Below are positions 46,351-56,565 of a DNA stretch of 64,000 bases, one piece after another (the stretch's first letter is position 1; each line of letters opens with the position of its first letter). The DNA lies in contig JAHFRU010000002.1 in the NCBI GenBank assembly GCA_023266115.1, positions 62,001 to 126,000 on the forward strand. The letters run 5' to 3'. Origin of the DNA: Gammaproteobacteria bacterium. GTDB taxonomy: Bacteria; Pseudomonadota; Gammaproteobacteria; VBWC01. The position numbers were made by a program, and so were the translations under genes. The notes below the pieces were generated by a model. That model searched no databases, was not told the origin of the DNA, and saw only the letters and a program-made list of their open reading frames with translations.

Positions 46351-47814
46351 ATGACGCAGGACAACCGGATTTTCGTGGGGGGGGGCGGCAACCTGCCAAT
46401 GTATCTTGCGCTCGGCCTGGCCAATCGACACGGGCTGGTCACCGGCGCTACGGGTACCGGAAAAACCGTATCGCTACAGATACTGGCGGAAGGTTTCTCG
46501 GCGCAGGGCGTGCCCGTTTTCATGGCCGATGTGAAAGGCGATCTTTCCGGCATCAGTCAGCCGGGGGTACCGAAGAAGGGTCTGGAAGATCGTGCCATTG
46601 CCATTGGCATGGATGGCTACGGGTATCGGTCATACCCGGTCATATTCTGGGATTTGCTGGGTGAGCAGGGCCATCCGGTCCGCACCACCGTTTCGGATAT
46701 GGGGCCGTTGCTGCTGTCTCGCCTGCTCGAGCTAAACGATACCCAGGAAGGTGTGCTCAACATTGTGTTCAAAGTGGCAGACGACGAAGGCCTGCTGTTG
46801 CTCGATTTCGCGGATCTGAAGTCTCTGCTTCAATATGTGGGTGATAACAGCTCAACATTGACGACCCGATATGGCAACGTCAGCAGTGCATCAGTAGGCG
46901 CCATCCAGCGGCGCCTGCTCGTACTGGAACAGCAGGGCGGAGCCAAATTCTTTGGCGAGCCGGCGCTCGACCTGTATGACATGATGCGCGTCGATCATAA
47001 CGGTTATGGCTTTATTAACATTCTCGCGGCGGACGTGCTGATGCAGCGCCCGCGCCTGTATGCGACCTTTCTGTTGTGGTTGCTGGCCGAGTTATTTGAA
47101 GAACTCCCGGAGGTCGGTGATCCGGAGAAACCGCGTCTCGTTTTCTTCTTCGACGAAGCGCATCTGCTTTTTGATGACGCGCCGAAGCCGCTGTTGGAGA
47201 AAGTCGAACAGGTGGTTCGTCTGATACGGTCAAAGGGTGTCGGCGTATATTTCGTGACACAAAATCCGCTGGACATTCCGGATCAGGTGCTAGGTCAGTT
47301 GGGTAACCGGATACAGCATGCGTTGCGTGCCTACACGCCACGTGATCAGAAAGCGATACGGGCAGCGGCCCAGACGTTTCGGGTGAATCCTGGGCTCGAC
47401 ACCGAACGTGTTATTACGGAGCTCGGGTTGGGTGAGGCGCTGGTTTCGCTGCTTGAAGACAAAGGAGTGCCGAGCATCGTTCAGCGCACGCTTATCCGGC
47501 CGCCGTCTTCACGTCTCGGGCCGGTGTCTGCCGACGAACGGAAGGCCGTGATCGGTCAGAGTCCAATTCGTGGCCGTTACGAGAATGTTGTCGATCGCAT
47601 GTCGGCGCATGAGAATTTGAGAGCACGTGCGGAACAGGCCGAGAAGCGGGCGGCAGCGCAGGCCTCGGAGCAGCAGGCGAATCCGGCCCGGAAAACGCGT
47701 GAGCGCCAGGGAGTCGTTGAAACGATGGCGAAGAGTGTCGCAAGCACGATAGGGCGCGGTATCGGCCAGCAGATCGTCCGGGGCATACTCGGATCGATAT
47801 TCAAGGGGCGCTAG
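46351..47814 (+). CDS. yjgR: HerA/FtsK-like ATPase of the DUF853 (YjgR) family
   Basis: 487 residues. Walker A GATGTGKT (about residues 31-38), a Walker B region [15 protein letters not shown] (about 260-274) and a conserved [20 protein letters not shown] sensor block show a P-loop ATPase close to HerA DNA-translocating helicases. The C-terminus is a charged alanine-rich helix ending in [14 protein letters not shown]. The start is ATG 46351 with GGAGG at 46341-46345; a GTG one codon earlier is less likely. The family is widespread but its role is not established. A DUF3465 gene follows after 24 bases. Confidence 0.92.
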   Translation: MTQDNRIFVGGGGNLPMYLALGLANRHGLVTGATGTGKTVSLQILAEGFSAQGVPVFMADVKGDLSGISQPGVPKKGLEDRAIAIGMDGYGYRSYPVIFWDLLGEQGHPVRTTVSDMGPLLLSRLLELNDTQEGVLNIVFKVADDEGLLLLDFADLKSLLQYVGDNSSTLTTRYGNVSSASVGAIQRRLLVLEQQGGAKFFGEPALDLYDMMRVDHNGYGFINILAADVLMQRPRLYATFLLWLLAELFEELPEVGDPEKPRLVFFFDEAHLLFDDAPKPLLEKVEQVVRLIRSKGVGVYFVTQNPLDIPDQVLGQLGNRIQHALRAYTPRDQKAIRAAAQTFRVNPGLDTERVITELGLGEALVSLLEDKGVPSIVQRTLIRPPSSRLGPVSADERKAVIGQSPIRGRYENVVDRMSAHENLRARAEQAEKRAAAQASEQQANPARKTRERQGVVETMAKSVASTIGRGIGQQIVRGILGSIFKGR

Positions 47815-47838
47815 TGTTTCTGCGCTCATCTGCTTGAG

Positions 47839-48294
47839 GTGAAAATTACCAGGGCCGTGGCCATCCGTCGCGTCGGGGTAATTGCGCTGCTCGTCGCGGG
47901 CGGATTTTTGGGTGCCGGTTACCTTGGGGAAAAGCCTACTGTCGGCGGCGGTTTTACAAGCGACGCGTCGGCGACGGTTTTTGATGCGTTTACCAGTAAG
48001 CGTTCGGGCGTCTGGGTTAACGCGCGTGGAAAGGTAACTCGCTTGCTGCCCGATGACAAAGACGGCTCACGTCACCAGCGGTTTATCGTTGCGTTCGAGA
48101 ATGGCCGCACCGTTCTGATCAGCCACAATATCGATTTGGCACATCGTTTGCCGTTGCGCTCCGGTGATGCCGTGTCGTTACGTGGCCGTTACGAATATAA
48201 TGATCGTGGCGGCGTCATTCACTGGACGCACCACGATCCCGGCGGTGGTCTCGAAGGCGGCTGGATAGAACATGCGGGGCAGCGTTATCGGTGA
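47839..48294 (+). CDS. DUF3465 exported protein
   Basis: Up to 151 residues: a hydrophobic N-terminal signal or anchor (VGVIALLVAGGFLGAGYLG), then the DUF3465 core with HQRFIVAFENGRTVLISHNI, GDAVSLRGRYEYNDRGGVIH and a histidine-rich WTHHDPGGGLEGGW end. The fold looks OB-like. The start is uncertain: GTG 47839 gives the length stated, GTG 47857 would fit the signal peptide equally well, and neither has a well-spaced ribosome site. No function is known for the family. Confidence 0.85.
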   Translation: MKITRAVAIRRVGVIALLVAGGFLGAGYLGEKPTVGGGFTSDASATVFDAFTSKRSGVWVNARGKVTRLLPDDKDGSRHQRFIVAFENGRTVLISHNIDLAHRLPLRSGDAVSLRGRYEYNDRGGVIHWTHHDPGGGLEGGWIEHAGQRYR

Positions 48295-48350
48295 AGCGGA
48301 TGGTGGTGGGATGCCCCCGGTTACGTCGACCGGAGGCGATCCGATTGTCG

Positions 48351-48758
48351 CTAGTGGGTAATGACAGGTTCCAGGCGTTGGGCATGATCGATCCAGCGGG
48401 CAACTGTTTTCGCGCTGGGCGTCTGCCGGACCAGATTCTTTTCGGCGTTGACCTCCTGCATCTTTTGCGCAAGATTTTCGCTGTTGCGATTACGTAGTTC
48501 CTTGATGCTGTCGACCCCCGAGGCCTCGAGCAGTTCGGAATACTGGCGTGAAACGCCCTTGATACGGAACAGATCCGCCATGTTGATCCAGTCGAGCAAC
48601 TGTCGTTCATTGATGCCGGTTTTTGCCGCGAGTTGCTGGCGGTTCTCGCGGTTGCTTCCGGCGTTCAACAGGTCGCTGGTGGTTTTGATGCCGAACGAAT
48701 GCAATTTGGTGGCATAGGCTGGCCCTATACCCTCTATCTCGTCGATTTTGTATGCCAT
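48351..48758 (-). CDS. DUF4332 helix-hairpin-helix protein
   Basis: 135 residues, cytoplasmic, helical. It begins MAYKIDEIEGIGPAYATKLH, a helix-hairpin-helix-type motif (EGIGPAYA), followed by a second copy region (FRIKGVSRQYSELLEASGVD), the DUF4332 pattern. Such motifs bind DNA non-specifically, but no role is established. It lies 29 bases after the next gene on the same strand, so the two are probably one operon. Confidence 0.85.
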   Translation of the reverse strand: MAYKIDEIEGIGPAYATKLHSFGIKTTSDLLNAGSNRENRQQLAAKTGINERQLLDWINMADLFRIKGVSRQYSELLEASGVDSIKELRNRNSENLAQKMQEVNAEKNLVRQTPSAKTVARWIDHAQRLEPVITH

Positions 48759-48787
48759 AGGCGTACTCCTCTTAAACGATCGTTGAT

Positions 48788-49180
48788 CTAGCCGAGCAGT
48801 CCTTTCGCCATGCCGGCAAGGCCGCCCGAATTTCCCTTCAGTCCGGAGATGAGCCCGCTGGCCAGCGCGCCGCCATTCTTTTTCAGGAAGTCGACGAGCA
48901 CCGGGATTGTCGTCATCAAGCCTCCCCGAACGGCTTCTTCGTTAACGCCGAACCGGGAGGCGAGCGATGCAATATCGATTCCGTCAAGCATGGATGACAG
49001 GGTGTTTTCGTCTGTGGCGACCTTCATCAGGTCGACGTTGCCGCTTTGCAGCGATTTGATCAGCTGTTGTCCAGCCTCCGGCAAAAACTTTTGCGCCTGC
49101 TCCATCGAGAAACCGCTGGATGTCAGTTCGCTTACTAACGTGCTTCCTTTGGCGGCTAAAAATGTATCGATCAGATTCAT
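48788..49180 (-). CDS. Small helical protein of unknown function
   Basis: 130 residues, no signal peptide or clear membrane segment. The middle (VNEEAVRGGLMTTIPVLVDF) and the glycine-rich end (GLISGLKGNSGGLAGMAKGL) recall DUF937/DUF2780-type small bacterial proteins, but I am not certain of the family. The start ATG at 49180 follows AGGAGA on the minus strand. It is the first gene of a two-gene unit with the DUF4332 gene. Confidence 0.75.
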   Translation of the reverse strand: MNLIDTFLAAKGSTLVSELTSSGFSMEQAQKFLPEAGQQLIKSLQSGNVDLMKVATDENTLSSMLDGIDIASLASRFGVNEEAVRGGLMTTIPVLVDFLKKNGGALASGLISGLKGNSGGLAGMAKGLLG

Positions 49181-49658
49181 GACAGGATCTCCTTGTCGTC
49201 GTTTGTGGAAATCGGATTTCTCAATTTACGTTTACACGCTGTACCGAGGAAATTCAGCCTAGTGGGTGTCGCGGCAAAAGGACATGCTACGAGCGGCGAA
49301 ATCACAAAATTTCACAAACGACAGGTTGTCCGCCGTCCAGTCGGTGGCGTGGGTCGGCCGGTAGCCGAAGCGGAGTCGGCACGGCGCAGTGGTCAAAAAT
49401 CAACACACCGATAATCAGTACGTTAAGTGAATCTATCGGCAAATTCCTTTGCCTGTTCATGCGCGATTCAGCTCGCAACGCTAATATGCGATAATCGCAC
49501 AAACGCTTAATTAGCGGCGCTTTATTGGCCGGTGACCCGGTCATGCGTAGTCGTTCTGGCAGTTTGGCCGCGGACACATGCACAACCGGACATAAATAGC
49601 GCGCGGGACCGCGCTGACCGGGGCGCCTACAGGCACGGGGTTACCTCAGGGGATACCA
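49181..49658. other. Intergenic region before an orphan response regulator
   Basis: 478 bases without a supported gene; a minus-strand frame from 49583 lacks family features and a ribosome site. A perfect palindrome TGCGAT-A-ATCGCA lies at 49487-49499, and an AT-rich CGCT/AGCG hairpin at about 49504-49516. Both lie about 150 bases before the response regulator gene and could be operators. AGGGGATACCA precedes the ATG at 49659. Confidence 0.5.
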
Positions 49659-50402
49659 ATGAGAATAGGGCTACTGGAAGATGATATACACCAGGCGCAA
49701 TTAATGGAGGTCTGGCTGGATGCGGCGGGCCATACCTGCAAACGGTTTACGCGCGGTGAGGATTTTCTCCGTACGGTTAAACGCGAAAGTTTCGATCTGG
49801 TGATTCTCGACTGGGTTCTTCCGGATATTAACGGTGATGACGTCGTAGACTGGTTGCGTACCAATCTTGACTGGCATATTCCGGTCCTGTTTGTGTCCGT
49901 CAAGGAGAGCGAAGAGGATATTGTGCATGCGCTGCAGAAGGGCGCGGACGATTACATGGTCAAACCCGTCAGGCCGCTCGAGATGCTGGCGCGTATTACA
50001 GCGTTAAGCCGTCGCGCCGGTTCGCAGAACGAGATCGACAAAAGCCTGTCGATCGGAGAATTCCAGATCGATCTCGCCGCCAGTGCCTTTTCACGTAACG
50101 ATGAGCCCATCGACCTCACCCAGAAGGAATTCGATCTTGCGGTATTTTTGTTTAAAAATACCGGGCGCTTGTTATCGCGCAAGCACCTGATGGAGAGTGT
50201 CTGGGGTCAGCGCGCCGACCTGAACACGCGCACCGTGGATACCCATATCAGTCGCTTACGTAACAAGCTGTCGCTGACCCCGGAAAACGGCTGGCGGCTA
50301 AGCTCGATTTACCAGCACGGCTACCGGCTCGAACGGACTGATCAGACCAGGGAGTCACCGGGGCACAGGTTGGCTGGCGCGCCGGCCGGTACGATGCTGT
50401 AG
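49659..50402 (+). CDS. Orphan OmpR-class response regulator
   Basis: 247 residues. Receiver domain with the LEDD acidic pocket, the phosphorylation site in FDLVILDWVLPDINGDD (about Asp51), FVSVKESEED and DDYMVKPVRPLEM. The winged-helix domain has IDLTQKEFDLAVFLFKNTGR and the recognition region RTVDTHISRLRNKLSL. No histidine kinase is adjacent; downstream lies valS on the other strand. A 25-residue tail past the winged helix is unusual. Its stop is 24 bases from the valS stop, with no obvious terminator. Confidence 0.93.
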   Translation: MRIGLLEDDIHQAQLMEVWLDAAGHTCKRFTRGEDFLRTVKRESFDLVILDWVLPDINGDDVVDWLRTNLDWHIPVLFVSVKESEEDIVHALQKGADDYMVKPVRPLEMLARITALSRRAGSQNEIDKSLSIGEFQIDLAASAFSRNDEPIDLTQKEFDLAVFLFKNTGRLLSRKHLMESVWGQRADLNTRTVDTHISRLRNKLSLTPENGWRLSSIYQHGYRLERTDQTRESPGHRLAGAPAGTML

Positions 50403-50426
50403 CAGGGCCAGGTGGATCGACGCTGG

Positions 50427-53249
50427 TTAAATCGTTTGAAAGCGCCGGTGCTGTTCGTTCAGTTGTTGCAGCGATGAACGCATTTCGTCAACCCGTTGCT
50501 GTTCTTTAGCCACGACGTCGGCCGGCGCGCGTTCCGCAAAGCCGGGGTTGCCGAGCTTGTTTTCGCTGCGCGAGAGCATTCCCTGCAGTTTCTCGATTTC
50601 CCTGGTCAGCCGGTCCAGTTCCGCCTGTTTGTCGATCAGGCCGGCAAGCGGAATGAGTATCTTCGTATCACCGACCAGGGCAATGGCGGCTTCCGGGGGA
50701 GTAGCGGTGTTGTCCAGCCAGGTGATGTGTTCGATGCGCGCCAGCGACATTAACAGGGCGCGGGTGTTGTCCAGTCGCTTGAGATCTGCGTCGCTTCCGT
50801 TCTGCAGCAGTACCGGCAGTGTCTTTGATGGGGCGATGTTCATGCCGCTGCGTATCTTGCGCACGCCGAGAACGAATTCCTGCACCCACTCGATTTCTCT
50901 CAGTGAGTCATGATCGATAAGGGCAGTCTCCGCCGCGGGGTAGGGTTGCAGCATGATGGTCGCGCCGGTCTTGCCGGCCAGCGGCGCCACGCGCTGCCAG
51001 ATTTCTTCCGAAATAAATGGCATCAGTGGATGAACGAGACGTAGCATCGCCTCGAGCACCCTGACCAGCGTGCGACGTGTTCCGCGTTGCGCCGGTGCGC
51101 GCGTAGCAGTGGAGGTCAGTACCGGTTTTGCCAGTTCCAGGTACCAGTCGCAGTATTCATTCCAGGTAAATTCGTATATCGCCTGGGCCATCAGGTCGAA
51201 GCGGTAGATTTTGACGGCATCGGCGACACGGGCCTCGCATTGTTGCAGGCGCGAAATAATCCAGCGGTCAGCGAGGCTCAGTTCCACGTCGCCACCGTGC
51301 TGTCCGCAATCCTGATTTTCCGTGTTCATCAGGACGTAGCGCGCCGCGTTCCATAGTTTGTTGCAGAAATTTCGATAACCGTCGATACGTCCCATATCGA
51401 AGTTGATGTCGCGTCCGGTCGAGGCCAGCGCGGCAAACGTGAAGCGCAGCGCATCCGTGCCGAATGCCGGAATGCCGTCGGCAAAATCCTTGCGCGTTGA
51501 TTTGTCGATTTGTTTCGCCATTTGCGGTTGCATCAGGCCGGCGGTGCGCTTGGTAACGAGCTCGTCGAGTGTGATCCCATCGATCAGATCGATGGGATCA
51601 AGCACATTCCCCTTGGACTTGGACATCTTCTCACCGTGGGCGTCGCGTACCAGTCCGTGAATATAGACCTCGCGAAACGGTACCTCGCCGGTGAACTTGA
51701 GGCCCATCATGATCATGCGCGCGACCCAGAAGAAAATGATGTCAAAGCCGGTGACCAGTACGCTGGTCGGGTAAAACGCTTTCAGGTCGCGCGTCTGCTC
51801 CGGCCAGCCGAGTGTCGAGAACGGCCACAATGCCGACGAGAACCACGTGTCGAGTACGTCCTGATCCTGTGACAGGGCGATATCGTTACCGAGATTGTGT
51901 TTGGCGCGGACCTCGTCTTCGGAGCGGCCAACGTAGACACCGCCCTTGTCGTCGTACCAGGCCGGTATCCGGTGGCCCCACCAGATCTGGCGTGAAATGC
52001 ACCAGTCCTGAATGTTGCGCATCCACTCGAAATAGGTGTTCTTCCAGTTGTCGGGGACAAAACGTATCGCGCCGGATTCGACGGCCGCTATCGCCGGTTC
52101 GGCCAGTGGCTGAGCTCTTACGTACCATTGGTCGGTCAGGTACGGTTCGATAATCGCTCCGGAACGGTCGCCACGCGGCGCCATCAGTTTGTGCGGTTCG
52201 GTCTTGTCGAGCAGGCCGATCGCGTCGAGATCACTGACGATCTGCTTGCGTGCAGCAAAGCGGTCCAGTCCGCGATAATTCCCGGGAACAAGATCCTTGC
52301 TCGGATCAGCGGAGTCGCTATCGTGCAGGTGCGCGCTGATATCGAAGATATTGATCAGGCCGTTGTTCGGTAACTGCTGCAGCGCGCTTTCGTCGCGGTG
52401 TCGCTGCCAGACACTGTAGTCGTTGAAGTCGTGTGCCGGTGTGATCTTGACGCAGCCGGTACCGAAGGCAGGGTCGACATAGTCATCGGCGATCACCGGA
52501 ATGCGCCGGCCGGTCAGCGGCAGTTCAACCTGCTGACCGATCAGGTGCTTGTAACGTTCATCGCCCGGATGTACGGCGATGGCGCAATCACCGAGCAGGG
52601 TTTCCGGGCGGGTCGTCGCGACTGTCAGGTGACCGGAGCCATCGGCGAGCGGATAGCGCATGTGCCACAGAAAGCCGTTTTCTTCCTCTGCTATGACTTC
52701 CAGATCGGACACGGCGGTATGCAGTACCGGGTCCCAGTTGACCAGCCGCTTGCCACGATAGATCAAACCTTCCTCATACAGCCGCACGAACACTTCTTTC
52801 ACGGCATCGGATAAGCCGTCGTCCATCGTGAACCGTTCGCGAGACCAGTCCAGCGATGCGCCCATGCGTCGGAGTTGCCGGGTGATATGGCCGCCGGACT
52901 GCTCCTTCCATTGCCACACCTGGTGGATAAACGCCTCGCGGCCGAGATCGTGGCGCGTCTTGCCCTCGACGGCGAGCAGGCGCTCGACGACCATCTGTGT
53001 CGCGATGCCGGCGTGGTCGGTGCCCGCCTGCCACAGCGTATTGTCGCCAGACATACGGTGATAGCGGATCAGCGCATCCATCAGCGTGTCCTGGAAGGCA
53101 TGACCCATGTGCAGCGAGCCGGTCACGTTCGGCGGCGGGATCATGATGCAGAACGGCGATCCGTTGCCCGACGGCCTGAAATAACCGTTGTCTTCCCAGG
53201 TCTGGTACCAGTGTTGCTCGATGGCGTGAGGGTCGTAGGTTTTTTCCAT
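50427..53249 (-). CDS. valS: Valyl-tRNA synthetase
   Basis: Charges tRNA-Val and edits mis-activated threonine. It has 940 residues. Class I motifs: [20 protein letters not shown] (HIGH box) and [14 protein letters not shown] (KMSKS). A C-terminal coiled-coil arm ([20 protein letters not shown]) closes the protein. I chose the ATG at 53249 ([16 protein letters not shown]), which matches the E. coli start; a GTG two codons earlier is less likely. A perfect 13-base hairpin lies inside the gene at 51572-51600. It is last in the pepA-holC-valS set. Confidence 0.99.
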   Translation of the reverse strand: MEKTYDPHAIEQHWYQTWEDNGYFRPSGNGSPFCIMIPPPNVTGSLHMGHAFQDTLMDALIRYHRMSGDNTLWQAGTDHAGIATQMVVERLLAVEGKTRHDLGREAFIHQVWQWKEQSGGHITRQLRRMGASLDWSRERFTMDDGLSDAVKEVFVRLYEEGLIYRGKRLVNWDPVLHTAVSDLEVIAEEENGFLWHMRYPLADGSGHLTVATTRPETLLGDCAIAVHPGDERYKHLIGQQVELPLTGRRIPVIADDYVDPAFGTGCVKITPAHDFNDYSVWQRHRDESALQQLPNNGLINIFDISAHLHDSDSADPSKDLVPGNYRGLDRFAARKQIVSDLDAIGLLDKTEPHKLMAPRGDRSGAIIEPYLTDQWYVRAQPLAEPAIAAVESGAIRFVPDNWKNTYFEWMRNIQDWCISRQIWWGHRIPAWYDDKGGVYVGRSEDEVRAKHNLGNDIALSQDQDVLDTWFSSALWPFSTLGWPEQTRDLKAFYPTSVLVTGFDIIFFWVARMIMMGLKFTGEVPFREVYIHGLVRDAHGEKMSKSKGNVLDPIDLIDGITLDELVTKRTAGLMQPQMAKQIDKSTRKDFADGIPAFGTDALRFTFAALASTGRDINFDMGRIDGYRNFCNKLWNAARYVLMNTENQDCGQHGGDVELSLADRWIISRLQQCEARVADAVKIYRFDLMAQAIYEFTWNEYCDWYLELAKPVLTSTATRAPAQRGTRRTLVRVLEAMLRLVHPLMPFISEEIWQRVAPLAGKTGATIMLQPYPAAETALIDHDSLREIEWVQEFVLGVRKIRSGMNIAPSKTLPVLLQNGSDADLKRLDNTRALLMSLARIEHITWLDNTATPPEAAIALVGDTKILIPLAGLIDKQAELDRLTREIEKLQGMLSRSENKLGNPGFAERAPADVVAKEQQRVDEMRSSLQQLNEQHRRFQTI
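51572..51600. repeat. Perfect 13-base inverted repeat inside valS
   Basis: TGATCCCATCGAT, loop CAG, then ATCGATGGGATCA. It encodes the conserved DPIDLIDGI segment after the KMSKS loop. It would fold strongly in the valS mRNA but has no T-run. Confidence 0.9.
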
Positions 53250-53293
53250 AGTCACAGAGATCGCGTCAGCTTCCGATACGGCAGTCAGGCCGC

Positions 53294-53728
53294 TCAGGAT
53301 GGTATGGCGTGGGTTTCCGGCTCGCAGCCATTGTCTTTGTAAAAGCGAAACCGGTCACGGCCGGATTTTTTGGTGTCCTCGTGCTGATCGATGATCTCGG
53401 CGACGCGCTGATAACTCCGGAAAATATCGGGCACGGCATTCGTGAGATTGACCAGCAGGTCCGTGGCCTCGCCCGGATGGTGCTGCTCGCCGATAACTAC
53501 CGGCGGCGCGTCCGTGGCGGGGGTTGCTCCGGACGATGTATGTGGAACGAAACTGCCGGCACGAAACGTCCAGAGCAACTCGTCGAGCAGGACGGTCTGT
53601 TCGCGATTCGCCGTCTGGATAAAGACCCGATGGCCGGCACGATAGGCCTTTTCCGCCAGGCGACAAGCGAATCGCAGCCGATCGGTCGGAGCGCCGGCCT
53701 GCAAGATATAGAAATCGACGCGTGCCAT
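53294..53728 (-). CDS. holC: DNA polymerase III chi subunit
   Basis: Links the clamp-loader (via psi) to single-stranded DNA-binding protein. It has 144 residues. The N-terminus ([20 protein letters not shown]) and the central region [20 protein letters not shown] fit HolC, as does its position between pepA and valS, the same as in E. coli. The C-terminal tail carries [20 protein letters not shown] short gap (38 bases) leads to valS. Confidence 0.95.
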   Translation of the reverse strand: MARVDFYILQAGAPTDRLRFACRLAEKAYRAGHRVFIQTANREQTVLLDELLWTFRAGSFVPHTSSGATPATDAPPVVIGEQHHPGEATDLLVNLTNAVPDIFRSYQRVAEIIDQHEDTKKSGRDRFRFYKDNGCEPETHAIPS

Positions 53729-53771
53729 ACGCCTCTAACGATTCACGGCGACGTAGACATCGGACTTTGTC

Positions 53772-55286
53772 TTATGCCTGGGCGCCACGACCTTTCTCTG
53801 TGCTGCGATCGATTAGATACTGTGTCAGCAATGGCACCGGCCGTCCGGTCGCCCCCTTTTTGGCGCCGGACAGCCATGCCGTCCCGGCGATATCCAGGTG
53901 TGCCCAGTGAAACTTCTTGGTGAAACGTGCGAGAAAACAGGCGGCGGTAATGGTGCCGGCTTCACGGCCGCCGACGTTTTGCATATCGGCAAAGTTACTC
54001 TTGATCTGCTCCTGATATTCTTCCCACAACGGCAATTCCCAGGCACGGTCGCCGCTGGTCTTGCCGGCGTTCAACAACTGATGCGCGAGCGGCGCATGAT
54101 TGCCGAGCAGGCCGCTGGCGTGTGCCCCCAGCGCGACGACACACGCGCCGGTCAGCGTCGCAATATCGATGACCACATCCGGATCGAAGCGTTCGGCATA
54201 CGTCAGCGCGTCGCACAGGATCAGACGCCCTTCGGCATCGGTGTTGATCACCTCGATCGTTTGTCCCGACATGCTGGTAACGATATCGCCGGGTTTGGTG
54301 GCGGTTCCTGACGGCAGATTCTCGGTAGCGGGTATTACGCCGACGATGTTCAGCGGCAGTTTGAGATCGGCCGCCGCCGACAGCGTGCCGAGTACACTTG
54401 CCGCGCCGCACATGTCGAATTTCATCTCATCCATCGCGGCGCCGGGCTTCAGCGAAATACCGCCGGAGTCAAACGTCACTCCCTTGCCAACCAGCGCAAT
54501 CGGCTTATCTTTCTTTTTCGCTCCCTTATATTGCAGCACGATCAGCTTTGCCGGTTCCGCGCTGCCGCGGGCCACGGAGAGCAACGATCCCATGCCGAGC
54601 TTTTTCATGTCGGCCGCTTCCAGCACCTCGACCTTGATACTGCGATGACGTTTGGCGAGCGCAGTCGCCTGTTCGGCCAGATGGGTCGGTGTGCAGATAT
54701 TGCCGGGACGGTTTGCCAGGTCCTTCGCCAGGGCAACGCCGTCAGCAATCGCGACTCCTTCCCTGGCGGCCGATTCGCCGTCCGGCAGGTCGCTGCGTTG
54801 TGGCAGCGCCAGCACGAGTTTGCGCAATGGCGGTCGGGTCTCGTCCTTCTTGGATTTTAGTTCTTCGAAGCGGTACAGCGCGTCGCGGGTTGCCTCAACA
54901 GCCTGCCGTACCCGCCAGCGTATATCGCGGCCCTTGACGTGGATCTCCACCAGATAGGACACGGCTTCCAGCGCGCCTGTCTCGTGCAGCGTCGTTGCCG
55001 CCGTCGCGACGATCTTGCGATACTGGTTATCAGTGAGTTCGCGTTCCTTGCCGCAGCCGACCAGCAGCACCCGGTCACACAGCGTATTGGGGATATTGTG
55101 CAACAACAGCGTCTGGCCTACCTTGCCCTCAAGGTCGCCGCGCCGCAGAAAGTTGGTCAAGTAGCCATCCGAGGCCTGATCCAGCTCCTCGCCGGACGGC
55201 GACAGGCGCCGCGGTGCGAAGACACCGATAACGACACATGCAGTACGCTGTTTTTCCGGATTGCCACTCTTTACAATAAACTCCAT
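53772..55286 (-). CDS. pepA: Leucyl aminopeptidase PepA
   Basis: M17 metallo-aminopeptidase that releases N-terminal residues; E. coli PepA also binds DNA as a regulator. It has 504 residues. The metal-binding and active-site block is [17 protein letters not shown], with MKFDMCGAA and [18 protein letters not shown]. The N-terminus [19 protein letters not shown] matches E. coli. GAGGA precedes the ATG. It begins the pepA-holC-valS set and is divergent from lptF across 181 bases. Confidence 0.99.
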   Translation of the reverse strand: MEFIVKSGNPEKQRTACVVIGVFAPRRLSPSGEELDQASDGYLTNFLRRGDLEGKVGQTLLLHNIPNTLCDRVLLVGCGKERELTDNQYRKIVATAATTLHETGALEAVSYLVEIHVKGRDIRWRVRQAVEATRDALYRFEELKSKKDETRPPLRKLVLALPQRSDLPDGESAAREGVAIADGVALAKDLANRPGNICTPTHLAEQATALAKRHRSIKVEVLEAADMKKLGMGSLLSVARGSAEPAKLIVLQYKGAKKKDKPIALVGKGVTFDSGGISLKPGAAMDEMKFDMCGAASVLGTLSAAADLKLPLNIVGVIPATENLPSGTATKPGDIVTSMSGQTIEVINTDAEGRLILCDALTYAERFDPDVVIDIATLTGACVVALGAHASGLLGNHAPLAHQLLNAGKTSGDRAWELPLWEEYQEQIKSNFADMQNVGGREAGTITAACFLARFTKKFHWAHLDIAGTAWLSGAKKGATGRPVPLLTQYLIDRSTEKGRGAQA

Positions 55287-55467
55287 ACAGTCCTCTTCAG
55301 GTGCAGTGTGTTCGAGACCAGGCGGTTACCCGTTCGATCCGTAAACCATCACCGTGGCCCGGCGTGGCGACAGGATCACCTGTGAAAATTTTTGCGTCGT
55401 GCCAGTTTACCCCAAGAATAGCGGATTTTCATAACATTTCCGCGCATTGCCGCGCGCGGCGCAAGCC

Positions 55468-56565
55468 ATGATGATCATCAACCGCTATATCATGAAAGAA
55501 GTACTGGTGACGCTGCTCGGCGTGTTGGTCATCCTGTTCCTGATATATCTCAGTACGCGGTTTATCCAGTTTCTTGAGGCGGCGGCGGCGGGGATGCTGC
55601 CGACGAACGTCGTATTGACACTGCTTGGGCTCAAGACGCTCAGCGCCCTGGCGGATTTGTTGCCCTACTCGCTTTATATTGCGGTGCTGCTTGCCTTCGG
55701 CCGTTTGTACAAAGACAGCGAAATGGTGGCCCTGGCCGCGTGCGGTATCGGGACGCGGAAGATTGTGCGGGTAATTATCGGCTTCTCGACAATGACTGCG
55801 GTAATCGTCGGCGTCACGTCGCTGTATTTCGCGCCCTGGGCCGAGGAACAGAGTTCACGGATACGCGATCAGGTAAGGGCGTCTTCCGAGATCGTCGGAC
55901 TGGCGCCGGGGCGGTTCAGCGAGTCCGTCGACGGTAACGGCGTGTTCTTTGCCGAGGAGATTTCACGGGACGGACAATCCTTGCGCAATATCTTTATTCA
56001 GGCCAATCGCGACAAGAGTGTCGAGACACTGTCGTCGGAGCACGGTGCTTTCGTGACCGATCCGGAAACGGGCAGCCGCTTTCTGGTACTGAAAAACGGC
56101 TACCGGTACGAGTGGCAGCCGGGCGTGCCACAGGTCAATATCGTTCAGTTCGAGGAGCACGGTGTGCTGCTGCGGGAACGGGAAGTCGAGAAGTCGACGC
56201 GGCGGCACGAGGCCCGCGCCACGGATACCTTGCTGGCAAGCGATGACCGGACCGAGATCGCTGAATTGCAGCGTCGCGTTTCCATGCCGGTAATAACGAT
56301 TCTGCTTGGCCTGCTTGCCGTCCCGTTAAGCCGCACCTCACCACGGCGAGGCCGCTACGCGAAGCTGTTCACGGCGATACTGATCCTGGTGATCTACAGC
56401 AATATACTTGGCGTGGCCCAGTCGTGGTTCGAACGCGGCGTTACGCCTCAGTCCCTGGGTTTCTGGTGGGTACATGTGGTGTTTCTGGTATTCGTGTTGA
56501 TTGTTTATGTCCGCCAGATGGGCCTGACGTGGACGATACGCGTGCTCGCGGGCAAGGATGTATGA
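55468..56565 (+). CDS. lptF: LPS export permease LptF
   Basis: Inner-membrane half of the LptB2FG ABC transporter that extracts lipopolysaccharide for transport to the outer membrane. It has 365 residues, three membrane segments at each end and a periplasmic jellyroll in the middle. The N-terminal NRYIMKEVLVTLLGVL and the SMPVITILLGLLAVPLSRTS after the jellyroll are typical. Two ATGs (55468 and 55471) are possible; no good ribosome site separates them. The stop overlaps lptG (ATGA). The ATPase lptB is not in the window. Confidence 0.97.
   Translation: MMIINRYIMKEVLVTLLGVLVILFLIYLSTRFIQFLEAAAAGMLPTNVVLTLLGLKTLSALADLLPYSLYIAVLLAFGRLYKDSEMVALAACGIGTRKIVRVIIGFSTMTAVIVGVTSLYFAPWAEEQSSRIRDQVRASSEIVGLAPGRFSESVDGNGVFFAEEISRDGQSLRNIFIQANRDKSVETLSSEHGAFVTDPETGSRFLVLKNGYRYEWQPGVPQVNIVQFEEHGVLLREREVEKSTRRHEARATDTLLASDDRTEIAELQRRVSMPVITILLGLLAVPLSRTSPRRGRYAKLFTAILILVIYSNILGVAQSWFERGVTPQSLGFWWVHVVFLVFVLIVYVRQMGLTWTIRVLAGKDV

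Noticed and set aside
46125-46553. Minus-strand frame opposite the start of the YjgR-like ATPase
   Set aside because: Overlaps the Walker A region of a confident gene and shows no family features.
49302-49583. Minus-strand 93-codon frame in the gap before the response regulator
   Set aside because: No ribosome site, signal peptide or recognisable motif; overlaps AT-rich symmetric sequences that look regulatory.
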